From Corallochytrium limacisporum (taxonomy: Eukaryota > Opisthokonta), in assembly GCA_002811645.1 (NCBI GenBank), contig PDIP01000059.1, positions 1-64,000 of the forward strand: 64,000 bases of DNA. The letters run 5' to 3'. A program made the translations under genes and the position numbers. Shown one piece after another: positions 1 to 9,695 of the stretch (position 1 is its first letter; the number at the start of each line of letters is the position of its first letter). The notes under the pieces were generated by a model. The model worked only from the letters and a program-made list of their open reading frames with translations, was not told the origin of the DNA and searched no databases.

Positions 1-443
1 CAACACAAAACCCCCCCTCCCCCCCCCCCCCCGGGGGGGGGGGTGTGACGGGAAGCCTGGCCCTGGAAAGGAAAGAAAAATTACGACCAGGCAGTCCAAA
101 ACCCACCCCATCTCCCACCGGACCGCCTCCGTAGAGGCACCCGTGGAGCGGAATCGGTCTAAGTAGGGGACCCGTTAGTTAGAGGCCGGTTAGTTCAGGG
201 TTGGCCGGTCTGGGTTCCCTTCGGCTGCTTTCGCGTTCTTCGTGGCCCTTCGTGGACTCGCAGCTTGCTTGGTGGTGGATAATGAGTGGTACTCAATGGT
301 TGCACAATACCGGAAAGGACAAAAGTATAACTGGTAACATATCAGGGCCGTCAATAGCAGAGCTGCAGCTGTGCACCCGGAGGTCAATATGACGAACTCT
401 GAGCAATGACACACCTGTGTCAGATCGGGTCCCATTGTACAAC
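1..443. other. 5' edge intergenic stretch with C14G11 junction
   Basis: No gene is visible here. A run of 14 C followed by 11 G lies at 19-43 and forms a perfect homopolymer palindrome like others in this window. The rest is unremarkable sequence that probably includes the promoter and 5' leader of the gene that follows. Confidence 0.6.
19..43 (+). repeat. C14G11 palindromic homopolymer junction
   Basis: This is the first of at least ten C(n)G(n) junctions with four or more bases on each side. Others are at 12492-12502, 12837-12849, 16668-16680, 23215-23229, 27160-27173, 27258-27276, 47578-47594, 49039-49057 and 52677-52690. All are intergenic. Confidence 0.9.
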
Positions 444-2216
444 ATGTCCGATGGGATAGAGGCCTGGTTGAGGGCTAGTACAAACATTCCAGAAACAGAT
501 GTGACGGACATTGTGGCGAGGCTCAGGGAACAGAAGATAAAGACACTTGATGACGTTCGCAATGCGCATGAGATTGTATTTCGCAGTGTGACGCAGAACC
601 CACAGCATCTCATACATATGCTTAGAGCGTACCGTAGGCTGGTCAAAGAAGCACAAGCCCGTGACGCACCACAACGACCGTTATCATCGCATACTGCCCA
701 TGAGGAAGTTGTCATCGGAATCAAAAGGGGCACTCAGGACAGTGACAGTGACAGTGACTTTGAAGAGGTACGACAGAGCCAGGAAACACGAGGACCAAGT
801 ATCAATGGTCGACATGCAATTCAAATGCACAACAAAGAAAAACCTGCCAGCAATTTCATGGCAGCGACCATTGCTCATGCAAGAATGTACAGATCGAGCG
901 ATGATGAAAACGATGGTCACAGCCAACAGCAGCAGGAAACGCAGGAAACCGAAATGCCCCCAGATGAGAATCCTGTGAATGTGTCCGCTGCCACTTTGTC
1001 TGATCTTGATGACTTTGACGAAACCCAAGTCATTTCGCTGGTAAGCCCATCAAGGAAAGTCAACGGCGAGGCATCAACATCAGGCACACAAAGCCCAGCG
1101 AAAAGATTGCGTACTCTCGAGCTGGACTCCCAGAAAGGCAGAAAGGAAAAGGTCAGTCCTTCGCGGCATACCGCCACAGCTTCACCTCGATCTTCCAGGG
1201 ATTTGTGGAGTTCCGTACTGGCTGAGCACGAGGACTTTGATAATGAGGACACGTGGAAGCCTCCACAGGAAGGAGATTATGGAGTACCATACCATCCACA
1301 ATCGGATGTAGTCTTGCATATCAATCGCAGCCCAGTGATGATCTTATGGACTGCTTGTGTGTGCAGCATGCTTGATTACAAATGGGACGAAGCGCTCAGT
1401 ATTGCTCAGTGTGTAGCGACGCAGATTGCAGAAGCGAAAGCGAAAATGCTTGGAATCGATCGCAAAGTAAGAGGGACAGGGAACAAAGAGCAACAGAGAC
1501 TGAAAGCTGACCAGAAACAATTGCATCATTTTCACATCCAAGGGGGTACACCAACACGTGTGCTCAATCTGATGGGCAGAGAGGTGTTGATCTTCAAGTC
1601 AAAAGGGCGATGGCGCGCGGTTCAACCCGGAACTTTGATGGAGCCAACCAAGCCGGAACAGCCCCATGCGTATCTCATGCAAACCTGGGGAGACCGGCTT
1701 TACGTTTTCTATAAGGCGATGATGGACCTGCTTGAAGTGGTCCCCTTACAGTGGATGAATGAGGACAATACGACCTACCATCTTTACCAGGATTTCAGGC
1801 CCGAGATTCCCAAGGGAGCGACAGGCTGGGGGGCCCGGGGCGAGATCTCAACGAAGAAGATTTTGTCCTTCAAGAAGTATTTTGACCGCGAACGTGCGCA
1901 TGTCAAGAGTGAGAACCGATCCGTCCCCGCAGCGCCCGATGCAGCCACTGCCCACAAGAAAAAGATGGCAGAGAGAGCATCCAGAGAAAACACGATGCTA
2001 GCTGCTCCTAAGTATACCAAGAAGTCTCAGGAAGAGATTAGTCGACTGATCACGGACAACCTCGCTGGCGAGGACAAAGGTCTGGGCTATGGAGAGATCC
2101 TGAGGAAACTCAGCACCACGAACAGTGATGACAAAGCAAAGATCAAGGAAACACTGAATGAACTCCAGATGGACGGAGTCATCTTCATCCACACCGGTCG
2201 GTACAAACTCCTGTAG
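444..2216 (+). CDS. Conserved uncharacterised protein with C-terminal winged-helix-like segment
   Basis: This is a 590-residue protein of unknown function. The frame opens at a GTG (417), but the first ATG at 444 is the likely start. Three parts can be seen. A helical N-terminal segment (about 1-75) is followed by a long acidic, Ser/Gln-rich and probably disordered region (about 80-285). A conserved core (about 290-480) begins with N-R-S-P-V-M-I-L-W at 294 and ends in G-W-G-A-R-G-E at 461. The last 60 residues look like a winged helix (helix, turn, then V-I-F-I-H-T-G-R-Y-K). The R-S-P...L-W plus G-W-G-A-x-G-E pattern recalls a conserved hypothetical family I know from fungi and bacteria; this is recollection, not a search. 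With the winged helix, a nuclear DNA- or chromatin-associated role is a reasonable guess but not shown. It stands alone on its strand, 3 kb before the flippase gene. Confidence 0.8.
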   Translation: MSDGIEAWLRASTNIPETDVTDIVARLREQKIKTLDDVRNAHEIVFRSVTQNPQHLIHMLRAYRRLVKEAQARDAPQRPLSSHTAHEEVVIGIKRGTQDSDSDSDFEEVRQSQETRGPSINGRHAIQMHNKEKPASNFMAATIAHARMYRSSDDENDGHSQQQQETQETEMPPDENPVNVSAATLSDLDDFDETQVISLVSPSRKVNGEASTSGTQSPAKRLRTLELDSQKGRKEKVSPSRHTATASPRSSRDLWSSVLAEHEDFDNEDTWKPPQEGDYGVPYHPQSDVVLHINRSPVMILWTACVCSMLDYKWDEALSIAQCVATQIAEAKAKMLGIDRKVRGTGNKEQQRLKADQKQLHHFHIQGGTPTRVLNLMGREVLIFKSKGRWRAVQPGTLMEPTKPEQPHAYLMQTWGDRLYVFYKAMMDLLEVVPLQWMNEDNTTYHLYQDFRPEIPKGATGWGARGEISTKKILSFKKYFDRERAHVKSENRSVPAAPDAATAHKKKMAERASRENTMLAAPKYTKKSQEEISRLITDNLAGEDKGLGYGEILRKLSTTNSDDKAKIKETLNELQMDGVIFIHTGRYKLL

Positions 2217-3282
2217 TCATTCCGACTACGATGGGAGAGCTTCGTGGTGCAGCAAGCAGGTCTGCACTGATGATGTTATGTATAAAATCAACTTTACTAT
2301 GCATAGCCCATAGCCCAATGCGTACAAGATCATATTGATTGTTGACGTACACTTCGTTCCATCGAGTCTCGCAGGTCGTGGTGTCAACGGTTCCCGACCG
2401 CCCGGTAAAATTTCGCTACTGACTGCTTAACCGGTACCCCTTGGCTTCCATCTCCACCTCACCGTTGCTGTGGTGTGTGCCAACAGCCACAGGGGAGTTC
2501 GGGAGCCGTGCCCATAAAATAGACTCCGATCCTAGTCCCTAGTAAATGTATTGATTCCCTGATTTTCCATACCTTCGAGTATTTGGCTCTATGAGCGACG
2601 GCGCAAATAGTCTGCGGTGGTGGGGTGGCGTGACACTAGTGCGCGACCGGGAGGACGCGAGGAGGTGAAATTCCCTATAGTAAATCAATCTAATTTTTTT
2701 TCTAAATACGATGTGTCCAAGCGACGAGTCCCAATTTGGGTACGTCCTGCTGCTCCGGTACTGTCGAATGGGAAGGAAGGAACAGTATGGAGACCGAGAT
2801 GGGGAGGAGGGCGCTCGGAGTCTATTGCTCAGGTAACAATGACCCCGCGGGGAGGGGGGAGGCCGTGAGGGAGAGAGAGAAATGGAAGGAAAGCGAGCGA
2901 ACCGCAAGAAGCCATACAAAATATATGGAACTAGGAATCGGAAGGGCTCCACCGAACCAACCTCCCCTTTCACCTGGTTAGCCGGCGACGTCCGCCGGGC
3001 ATCTTTCCTTTAACACGACGGACCATCTTCGCTGCCGCCTGCCAATGGAAAAATTAGCGGGAGGGAATCGACAAGGCACCATCAGCTGGGCGTGGGTGAT
3101 GATATGTGCAAGAAAGTAAAATATATATACATACATACATATCGGTGGACACTCCGTACTTTCTTTATGAAAATGTATTTTTCTTCACGCAGGGGTGTTG
3201 CTCCACTATCCATATATGCATCTGAAATCGACGTAGAAGTAACAGCGGAAGGGGCAGCTCCCGCCCCGGGAGGGATGGGGAG

Positions 3283-3312
3283 TAGGGTAGGGTAGGGTAG
3301 GTAGGTAGGTGG
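3283..3312 (+). repeat. Short TAGGG/TAGG tandem array
   Basis: About three to four copies of TAGGG grade into TAGG repeats inside the intergenic region. It resembles a short telomere-like or simple G-rich repeat. It is too short to call an interstitial telomere. Confidence 0.5.
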
Positions 3313-3504
3313 AAAGTTGATGAGTGGTAGTAAACCAGTAGCCTCAGTAGCGAAAGGAAGACGAGAGAGGCAAGGGGAGGGGTCAACTCCCCGTAAGCCT
3401 GGTTTTTACTTCCTGGAAAACGAAGGAAAAGGAAGGGCGACGTAAAGGAAAAAATGGCCAACCGTGGACACCCCACGAAGAGGAGCCGAGAAGATGCCTA
3501 CACT

Positions 3505-3547
3505 AGAGAGAGAGAGAGAGAGAGAGAGAGCGTGTGTGTGTGTGTGA
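3505..3547 (+). repeat. (GA)n followed by (GT)n microsatellite
   Basis: A GA dinucleotide run of about 26 bases is followed directly by a GT run of about 16 bases. It is intergenic. Confidence 0.85.
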
Positions 3548-5203
3548 GTCAGCGAGGAGGAGGCAGATGAAAGGAAAAATTGGATGAGCCACACACACAC
3601 ACCCAAGGGGCTCGTTCGATGTAAAGAATAACCGCTGGTAGACAAAAGGAAACAAAGAAAAAGAAAGAGAAAAGAAATGAGGGAGGAGCACACAGGGGAA
3701 CCGTAAAGGTAAAGCAAAACTCGGGGTAGGAACTGATAGTAACAAAACACACCCTTTTCTGTACCTGTGCACGGGCGAGAATCGATAAAGGAATAAAAAT
3801 GTGCTTCTCTCTGCCGAGCTTCCCGCTGTGTCCTCTCTCTCTCTTTTGATCAAGCGCGCGGTAATGGCGGGTACCTTGTCGTGTTCGAATCCGAGCGCAC
3901 TCGGTATATTTTACAGCGCGTAAAGTATCACAGAGTCCGAACGCACACATTGGTCGTCCTCAGCTATCGATTAGCAGTGTTGCCATCTGAACCCGTCAAG
4001 AAACGGTCACATCCTCTCGAGAAACCAAAAACCTCAAACGCGCGTGCCGGGCGTTGCATTCCAGCAACGCTGACCGACCACCAAGAGGCTTTATAGTCGC
4101 AGTCGCAGCGAGCTTGAAGAAAACATGTCTAAAGAAAACGGCTCTCCTTCCCCCCCCCCCCAAATACAAGAAGGAGAGAAAAAACCAGTGGAACGAAGAT
4201 AGACGGGCGGTCACCGTCATCCCCATCACAACCGGACCTTTCTGAATAGCGTTCGAGGAACAAATCTCGTAGTCAACGGGTTCTAAACAGCCAGTGTACA
4301 CACCGGGCGCCCCCTCCCACCTTGTTCGTCTACCTCTCTTCTTCGGTACAAGCGCTGTCCCCCCCCCACCCGGGGAAGGGGTAGCGGTTTCAGCCAATTC
4401 CTTGAAAACTGGTAGCGAGAGGCCTGAACGAAATCTATTGAAACAAGCGCAGCCCCGATTTGCGAAAAGTAGCAGCGCAACGGAATACAACCCCCGATGG
4501 ATTGTCGTTCCTTCGCCGGCCCCGCGGGCCTCCCTTCCTGTGCCACCCTCCCTCTCTCTCTCTCTCTCTATCTCTCGCCTCTTACCCTTCGAACGGGCGA
4601 CTCGTTGGTCTTTTCCCGCCCGGTCATTCCCAGGCGCATTCCCTACCAAAGTCGCCCTCCGCCCCTCCGTACTTTTTTTTTTCGATGGCGAAAAGAGGGA
4701 GGGGCGGTCTCAAGTTCGTTTTTTTTTTTTGGGTCTGGCCTCATTATCTCTGGCTGGCTGGCGCCTCCACGCTCTCCCTATGCTGGATTGGGCAGTTCAT
4801 TTTCTATGAGAGCGAGCGCTGGGGACTCCGTGTCCATATTCGACAACGTTGGTGGGACCTTATCAACCGGGAAACGGGTCCGCCCATCTGTTCCCTTTGT
4901 TGTGATATGGACCGACTGGAGTTTGTGTGCAGTTACGTACGCACTCAATAGGACAGAAACCAAAGGACAATGTCCTCATGACTATTGGTAGAATTGGAAT
5001 GGACATTGGTGCTATTTCAAAGGTAAGGTCGATCCCAGAATGGACTATGTAGGATCGTTCCTTATATCCATGAGCGGGACCCACCTTAGAATTATACACT
5101 AGAGAATGTTACAGTAAGACAATGTGTCATAGCAGGGAATTGTAGCAACAATCTTAGTTGAGCACTCCTCGGTGGTACGTTACGGTTGCAAAGGTCATAC
5201 AGT

Positions 5204-8200
5204 ATGTCTGACGAATCTCTTGCACAGAAGCCCAGTATGGGCGACAGGGTGAAGAATATCTTCTCGAGGCAGGTAGACCTCAGCAACTATAAGGTGTCTT
5301 TTAACGTTGAGGAAGAAGTGCACGGATTTATGCACAGTTTGCCCCCTAATGAAATTACGACGGCCAAGTACAACTTGTTCACTTTCCTTCCAAAGAATCT
5401 CTTTGAACAGTACCAGCGGGCGGCAAATATTTTCTTCACAATCCTCTTCATCATGATGTTTTTCTCAGTCATCAGTCCCTTTAGCCCGATTTCCATGGGT
5501 GTACCTTTGATCACTGTGCTGTTACTGACAGCCATAAAAGATGCCTATGATGACGTGCGTCGCCACAGGCAAGATAAAGAGGTAAATTACCGCCAGTCCC
5601 TGAAACTGGTGGACGGCCAATGGGAGCCTATTGACTGGAGAGACATCCGCGTCGGAGATATGTTGAAGATTGAGAACGACAAGCCAGTGCCTGCTGACGT
5701 GATTATTCTCAACACGAGCGTCGAAGATTCGGTGTGTTACATTGACACTGCTGAATTGGACGGTGAGACCAATCTCAAGACTCGTGAGGCTGCTCCCATC
5801 AAGCCGAAGCCCGTGGAAGTTGAGGATTTCAAGGGCATACGTATGGTGGTCACCTGCGAACCTCCTAATCATCACTTGTACACATTCAATGGTGTTTGTC
5901 AGTACAACGGTGAAGATGTGGTCACTTCCATTGACAACATACTTCTGCGTGGTTGTGTGCTTCGCAACACTGAGTGGGTGTACGGTTTGGTTGTGTACGC
6001 TGGCCCAGAGACGAAATTAATGCATAACAACGCCGGCGCGCGATTCAAGCGCACGCAGCTGGATAAGGAGATCAATCGCATCGTGGCGATGATCTTCATT
6101 TGGATCATTCTGATTTCGTTGGGGTCTGCTATTGGTGCGTACGTTTGGGCAGATACCACGAACCAAGACCTTATTGACTTTATTCCCTTCGATGAGGATC
6201 TCGATAGCGCCACCTTGACCGGTATCGGTGCATTCTTTACCTTCTTCATTCTGTACAATACCTTTATTCCTATCTCACTTTATGTGACTGTGGAATTTAT
6301 AAGAGGCGGTTTGTCAATTCTCATCAACGTGGATGAAGACATGCGTGATCCGGAGACTGGTAGGACAGCCAATGCCCGCACTACGACTCTGAACGAGGAA
6401 CTTGGTCAGATTGAATTTATTTTCAGTGACAAAACCGGCACTCTTACGCAGAATTCTATGGAGTTCAAGAAGGCGTCCGTCGGTGGACGGACCTGGGGTG
6501 TCACATCGCAGGAAGTTGTGGAAAGGGAGAAGAAAGAAAAGGGACTCAAAGATATCGACACTGCGGATGATCTGGCAGACTTCCCGGTACCTGTCGGCAA
6601 GGAGGACATGGTTCACATGGAGGCAGGAAGCAATACCAGTGTGTCGATGAGTCAGCGGAATGGACTCGGCAATGCCGTGGCTCCATCAAATAGCAGAGAA
6701 AACCTCCTGACCGAAGAACGCAGAAAGTCGATCCTGCAAGAGAAGCGGATTAACATGAAGGACTACAATCCCCAGGCCACCGAGGACTTTGAGTGCTATG
6801 ATGAAGAATTCGTAAGGGAGTCACTAGATGAGGACGGTGATCCTGGACTGGCGAACTTCTGGACCGCTCTTGCTCTGTGTCACACTGTGCTGGCACAGGA
6901 AAAAGAGAACGGCGAGTTGCAGTACCAGGCCAGCTCGCCAGACGAGGCCGCCTTGGTGGATGCTGCACGAAACTTTGGATACAAGTTCATCAATCGTAAT
7001 CAGGAGATAATGAAGCTAGACGTCAAGGGCAAGATTGTCGAGTACATTCCGCTTAATCTGATCGAGTTCAACTCGGACCGTAAGCGTATGAGTGTCATTG
7101 TCAGAAACCCAGAGGGTCAGGTGGAACTCATCACAAAGGGCGCGGACAGTGTCGTCCTTGCGCGTATGAGTGAGAAGGCACGGGCGATGAACTACGACAC
7201 AGCATTGGAACATCTTCAGATTTTTGCAGCTGATGGTTTGCGTACCCTTGCAGTGGGTCGAAGGATCGTTCCAGAAGCCGAGTACAAGAAATTTGCGGAG
7301 GAGTTTAAGGAGGCGTCCATGGTTATGGGGGATCGTGCGGCAGCGCAGGAGGAAATTGCTGATAAGTTCGAACGTAACCTTGAATACGTCGGATGCACCG
7401 CCATCGAGGACAAACTTCAGGATGGCGTGCCTGAAACCATTGCTTTGCTTGCTAAAGCTGGAATCAAGCTTTGGGTGCTTACTGGTGACAAGTTAGAGAC
7501 TGCCATCAACATTGGATACTCCTGTAACTTGCTTCGCGGTGGTATGGAGCTCTTTGTCTACTCTGAAAAGACTGATGAGCAGATGAAGGAGGAGCTCAAA
7601 AAGACGGACCAAGAAATTTCTGGCCGTGTGTTCCCGCTGCCAGATGGGACAAACTCCCAGGCTCTCATCATCGATGGTCACAGTCTCCTTCATGCCCTTC
7701 AACCGGAAAACAAGGAACTGTTCCTGAAGGTCAGCAAGCAAATGGACTCTGTTATATGCTGCCGTGTGAGTCCGTTGCAAAAGGCTGATGTGGTCCAGCT
7801 GGTGAAACCGACCATTGAGGGCAGTACTCTTGCTATTGGCGACGGAGCCAATGACGTAAGCATGATCCGTGCCGCACACATTGGAGTCGGCATCGCAGGT
7901 AAGGAGGGCCGTCAAGCTGTGCTTGCCAGTGACTATTCATTTGGTCAGTTCCGATTCCTGCAGCGTCTACTACTAGTCCACGGTCGCTGGTCATACATTC
8001 GCATGTGTAAATTCTTGCGATACTTCTTCTTCAAAAACTTCGCCTTCACCATGCCCATGTTCTACTTTGCGTTCTGGAATGGGTTCTCCGGCCAGAGCTT
8101 CTGGGATGAGTGGGTTGTTACGCTCTTCAACACTACGTTCACTTCACTCCCGATTATTATGGTCGGCGTCTTTGATCAGGACTGCGATGCTGAGACCAGT

Positions 8201-9037
8201 TTGGCATATCCTCATCTGTACGAGGCCGGTCTCCGCAAGGAATTCTTTGATCGGACAAAATTCTTCAGGTCCATCGTCAGATCTATCTATCTGAGTCTGG
8301 TGGTCTACTTTATTCCATACTTCCTCGTTCAGGAGCAGACCACTCTGGACAACGGCTTCCCCTACGACTACGAATTCTGGGCAACCATGACAAGTGGTCT
8401 GTTGGTTATGGCCGTCAATGTGGACCTGATGTACGAGACTCAGTACTGGAACTTCTATGTCTACCTTGGTTACTTCTTGTCTATGGGATCATGGTGGGTT
8501 TTGCTCATGCTCGTCCACGCCATCCCACCACCCTATGTGGAAGGATTCTATTGGATGCCCATGATTGTCAACGGTACGGGCATCTTCTGGTTGATCCTGT
8601 TTGTTGGTATTCCGTTGTCCACGGGACCGACCTTCCTTATGCAGTACTACAAGCAGGTGGTAGACCCTGGTCCGAACCAGATCGCTCGTGAAATTATGTT
8701 GTACGGCGGTGGTGTCAAGAAGAAAGGCATTGGGCGCCAGATTAAGAAGAAGCTGGACGACCTACGTGTCAAGATCAACGGTGAGTACACCGAACGTACT
8801 GGCTATGCTTTCGCTGCTTCTGAGGGTGAGACAAACGTGCTACGCCGTGCAAACCGCAATAACAAGCGCTTCCAGTTCTTCCGTAAGAGCAAGGGCAACA
8901 ACAATATGGGCAGTGTGTCTTCAACCGGTACCCCGATGGGTGACGGAAATTCCACCTCGGATCTGCCAAACGCGAGTACCCATCCCAACGGCGTGAGGAC
9001 ACAAGGCGCCGCATCCAGCGATGACTCACCACAGTAG
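5204..9037 (+). CDS. P4-type ATPase (phospholipid flippase)
   Basis: This P4-ATPase of 1,277 residues would move phospholipids from the outer to the cytosolic leaflet of Golgi, endosomal or plasma membranes, normally with a Cdc50-type beta subunit. The frame opens at a TTG (5186); the ATG at 5204 gives a better start. All hallmark motifs are present: D-G-E-T in the actuator domain at 186-189, P-I-S-L-Y-V-T in M4, the phosphorylated D-K-T-G-T with Asp409, the nucleotide-binding K-G-A-D, T-G-D-K, and G-D-G-A-N-D at about 879-884. The PISL motif at the position of the cation-binding glutamate is characteristic of P4 pumps. Ten membrane segments are expected, four before and six after the catalytic domains, and the hydrophobic blocks fit. 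The C-tail is basic, then Ser/Asn/Gly-rich, and could be regulatory. The M4 sequence looks more Dnf/ATP8B-like than ATP8A-like, but the subclass is not certain. Confidence 0.97.
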   Translation: MSDESLAQKPSMGDRVKNIFSRQVDLSNYKVSFNVEEEVHGFMHSLPPNEITTAKYNLFTFLPKNLFEQYQRAANIFFTILFIMMFFSVISPFSPISMGVPLITVLLLTAIKDAYDDVRRHRQDKEVNYRQSLKLVDGQWEPIDWRDIRVGDMLKIENDKPVPADVIILNTSVEDSVCYIDTAELDGETNLKTREAAPIKPKPVEVEDFKGIRMVVTCEPPNHHLYTFNGVCQYNGEDVVTSIDNILLRGCVLRNTEWVYGLVVYAGPETKLMHNNAGARFKRTQLDKEINRIVAMIFIWIILISLGSAIGAYVWADTTNQDLIDFIPFDEDLDSATLTGIGAFFTFFILYNTFIPISLYVTVEFIRGGLSILINVDEDMRDPETGRTANARTTTLNEELGQIEFIFSDKTGTLTQNSMEFKKASVGGRTWGVTSQEVVEREKKEKGLKDIDTADDLADFPVPVGKEDMVHMEAGSNTSVSMSQRNGLGNAVAPSNSRENLLTEERRKSILQEKRINMKDYNPQATEDFECYDEEFVRESLDEDGDPGLANFWTALALCHTVLAQEKENGELQYQASSPDEAALVDAARNFGYKFINRNQEIMKLDVKGKIVEYIPLNLIEFNSDRKRMSVIVRNPEGQVELITKGADSVVLARMSEKARAMNYDTALEHLQIFAADGLRTLAVGRRIVPEAEYKKFAEEFKEASMVMGDRAAAQEEIADKFERNLEYVGCTAIEDKLQDGVPETIALLAKAGIKLWVLTGDKLETAINIGYSCNLLRGGMELFVYSEKTDEQMKEELKKTDQEISGRVFPLPDGTNSQALIIDGHSLLHALQPENKELFLKVSKQMDSVICCRVSPLQKADVVQLVKPTIEGSTLAIGDGANDVSMIRAAHIGVGIAGKEGRQAVLASDYSFGQFRFLQRLLLVHGRWSYIRMCKFLRYFFFKNFAFTMPMFYFAFWNGFSGQSFWDEWVVTLFNTTFTSLPIIMVGVFDQDCDAETSLAYPHLYEAGLRKEFFDRTKFFRSIVRSIYLSLVVYFIPYFLVQEQTTLDNGFPYDYEFWATMTSGLLVMAVNVDLMYETQYWNFYVYLGYFLSMGSWWVLLMLVHAIPPPYVEGFYWMPMIVNGTGIFWLILFVGIPLSTGPTFLMQYYKQVVDPGPNQIAREIMLYGGGVKKKGIGRQIKKKLDDLRVKINGEYTERTGYAFAASEGETNVLRRANRNNKRFQFFRKSKGNNNMGSVSSTGTPMGDGNSTSDLPNASTHPNGVRTQGAASSDDSPQ

Positions 9038-9695
9038 ATGTGTGCAGAATACGTATCAAAAACAGAAACCGTAGGGAGGAGCATCGTCATTCTCTTATGA
9101 ATCATTTACATTAAACATGTTTAGGTAATCGTATAGCTACACCCCGGCACTTGCAGTGCTGTGCGCGGAAAGGATTGGGAGTCCCTTTTCCAAATCTCGG
9201 CGCGCCCGCCCTTTTAAGACAGGAAGGGAGAAACCCCCACTTCCACACCCAGGGGCCCCTCGGCTTGGGGCCGGCTTGGGCCCCCCCCCGGGAGGCGGTG
9301 GACAAGGGCCCAAGGAGGCCAGTAGATGGTTGAACCCGGTTTCCTACTGCTCTGTAGTGCAATGAACCTTGATCACTTACAGTCCTTAGGCTCTCTCTAC
9401 GACCGCCGAATTACGCCATGTTGAATGGTTGATAAAGAGAAATGGTTATTGAATGAGATCCAGGGTTCAGGAGTCGATAAGGGTTGCGTGTTAAGAAACA
9501 CAAAAATAAGCACAGTCTGATACAGCTTAGGGACTCATAGCGGAGTTGCATCCATCCCCTTAGAACAAAGCCTGGAAACAATGTAGCCTCGTCAACATGT
9601 AGGGAGAACTTAGTCGTTAAGATTGAAAAGAATAGAGCATGGGATGCTATGGTAAAATGCTCTGGTTCGCTCCGTCGTGAACAAAAGAAGAAGAA
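9038..9695. other. Intergenic region between flippase and bromodomain gene
   Basis: No gene is seen. A GC-rich patch near 9240-9320 contains a C9G3 junction (9281-9292). The remainder is AT-richer and probably holds the flippase 3' UTR and the promoter of the next gene. Confidence 0.55.

Larger units (their letters stand above)
2217..5203. other. 3-kb intergenic region rich in simple repeats
   Basis: No supported gene is present. Purine-rich and pyrimidine-rich tracts dominate. They include a TAGGG-like array near 3283-3312, GA and GT microsatellites at 3505-3547, a CA tract at 3590-3602, a long C run near 4150-4161 and a CT tract near 4550-4572. Short ORFs here have low-complexity translations and look like chance. 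The right end must hold the promoter of the flippase gene. Confidence 0.6.

Noticed and set aside
3870-3900. tRNA T-loop-like GTTCGAATC
   Set aside because: The flanking bases do not form a five-pair T stem, and no acceptor or anticodon arm is present. Similar T-loop-like words at about 14527, 27349 and 62990 fail the same test.
5186-5203. TTG/GTG start codons for the flippase and several other genes
   Set aside because: Nuclear eukaryotic genes start at ATG. The first in-frame ATG fits signal peptides, the Kozak context or domain starts better at 444, 5204, 29099, 39224, 42312, 44811, 55777 and 57011.
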